From the NCBI RefSeq assembly GCF_014201885.1, contig NZ_JACHFN010000005.1:124001-188000 (forward strand): DNA of 64,000 bases, given 5' to 3'. Below are positions 63,861 to 64,000 of this stretch, piece after piece (the stretch's first letter is position 1; every line of letters begins with the position of its first letter). The notes below the pieces were generated by a model that saw only the letters and a program-made list of their open reading frames with translations, was not told the DNA's origin and ran no database searches. Both the position numbers and the translations under genes were made by a program. The DNA is from Deinococcus budaensis (GTDB lineage: Bacteria; Deinococcota; Deinococci; Deinococcales; Deinococcaceae).

Positions 63861-64000
63861 GTGCCCCACCCCGCCCTGCCTGTTCTCAGTCTGCTTGCCC
63901 TCGTCGGTGTAGGCACCTACGCGGCGACGGAGCTGCGCTGGCGTTCACCGGCCTACTGCATCGAACGCCGTGGGCAGCTGTGGAACGGTGAGGCCGGAGT
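63861..64000 (+). CDS. Partial gene with an N-terminal membrane segment
   Basis: GTG 63861 opens a frame that runs off the window; 46 codons are visible. The start PHPALPVLSLLALVGVGTYA is hydrophobic (signal or anchor) and is followed by ATELRWRSPAYCIERRGQLW. The short leader and -10 box support the start. Family unknown. Confidence 0.5.
   Translation, partial: MPHPALPVLSLLALVGVGTYAATELRWRSPAYCIERRGQLWNGEAG

Overview
The window is GC-rich (about 68-70% by eye), has GTG and ATG starts, many leaderless promoters (a -10 box 6-7 bases before the start codon) and families typical of Deinococcus: a DdrA/Rad52-like protein, an HU protein with a Lys/Ala-rich tail, plasmid RepA-type initiators, and a LexA-ImuB-DnaE2 cassette. 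It carries ParA/ParB and two separate Rep-plus-iteron modules and no rRNA, tRNA or core housekeeping operon. I read it as part of a Deinococcus plasmid or megaplasmid, probably a fusion of two replicons.

Region 1 (about 1-26.4 kb) is a long, mostly rightward array. Its recognisable core is a PRTRC (ParB-related, ThiF-related cassette) system: protein E (8621-9817), protein C (9891-10106), four tandem paralogues that sit where protein F is expected (10174-14235), protein B (16300-17001) and a ThiF/E1-like protein (16998-17852). Around it lie a DdrA-like single-strand annealing protein, a MoxR-type AAA+ ATPase paired with a VWA protein that also has an HEAGH motif, a plasmid-borne NAD-dependent DNA ligase, a Fic toxin/antitoxin remnant, a class I methyltransferase, a triple helix-turn-helix protein, a zinc ribbon protein and many orphan proteins. 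The most striking signal is a short element repeated 13 times immediately upstream of genes here: GTC followed by a perfect GC-rich hairpin whose two arms change together from copy to copy, then a Shine-Dalgarno sequence and start codon. I saw none from 27 to 64 kb.

Region 2 (26.5-30.8 kb) is a replication and partition module: a ParA with a Phd/YefM antitoxin-like domain fused (or overlapping in frame) at its N terminus, ParB, 21-bp iterons and a RepA. Region 3 (31-46.4 kb) holds HU, a single-domain response regulator, a PadR pair, a GAF-PAS-PAS-HD-GYP protein, a truncated NucS-like nuclease and a mutasome operon (LexA-like, ImuB-like, DUF6504, DnaE2-like). Region 4 (46.4-50.2 kb) is a second replicon: two orphan genes, a second RepA and nine TCGGGTAACTTCGGG repeats. 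Region 5 (50.2-60.6 kb) is a metal-resistance island: a Zn/Cd/Pb P-type ATPase, a glutaredoxin-like protein without CxxC, LspA, DUF3105 lipoprotein, DUF305 protein, CDF exporter, SCO1, ArsR/SmtB, Lnt, MerR and a [2Fe-2S] CopZ-like chaperone, with mercury- and methyltransferase-like remnants. The end (60.9-64 kb) has a KtrB/TrkH potassium channel subunit, a TVP38/DedA protein and a partial gene.

Gene decay is frequent: at least 14 loci carry frameshifts, internal stops or truncations. All family names come from recognising motifs by eye, without database searches.
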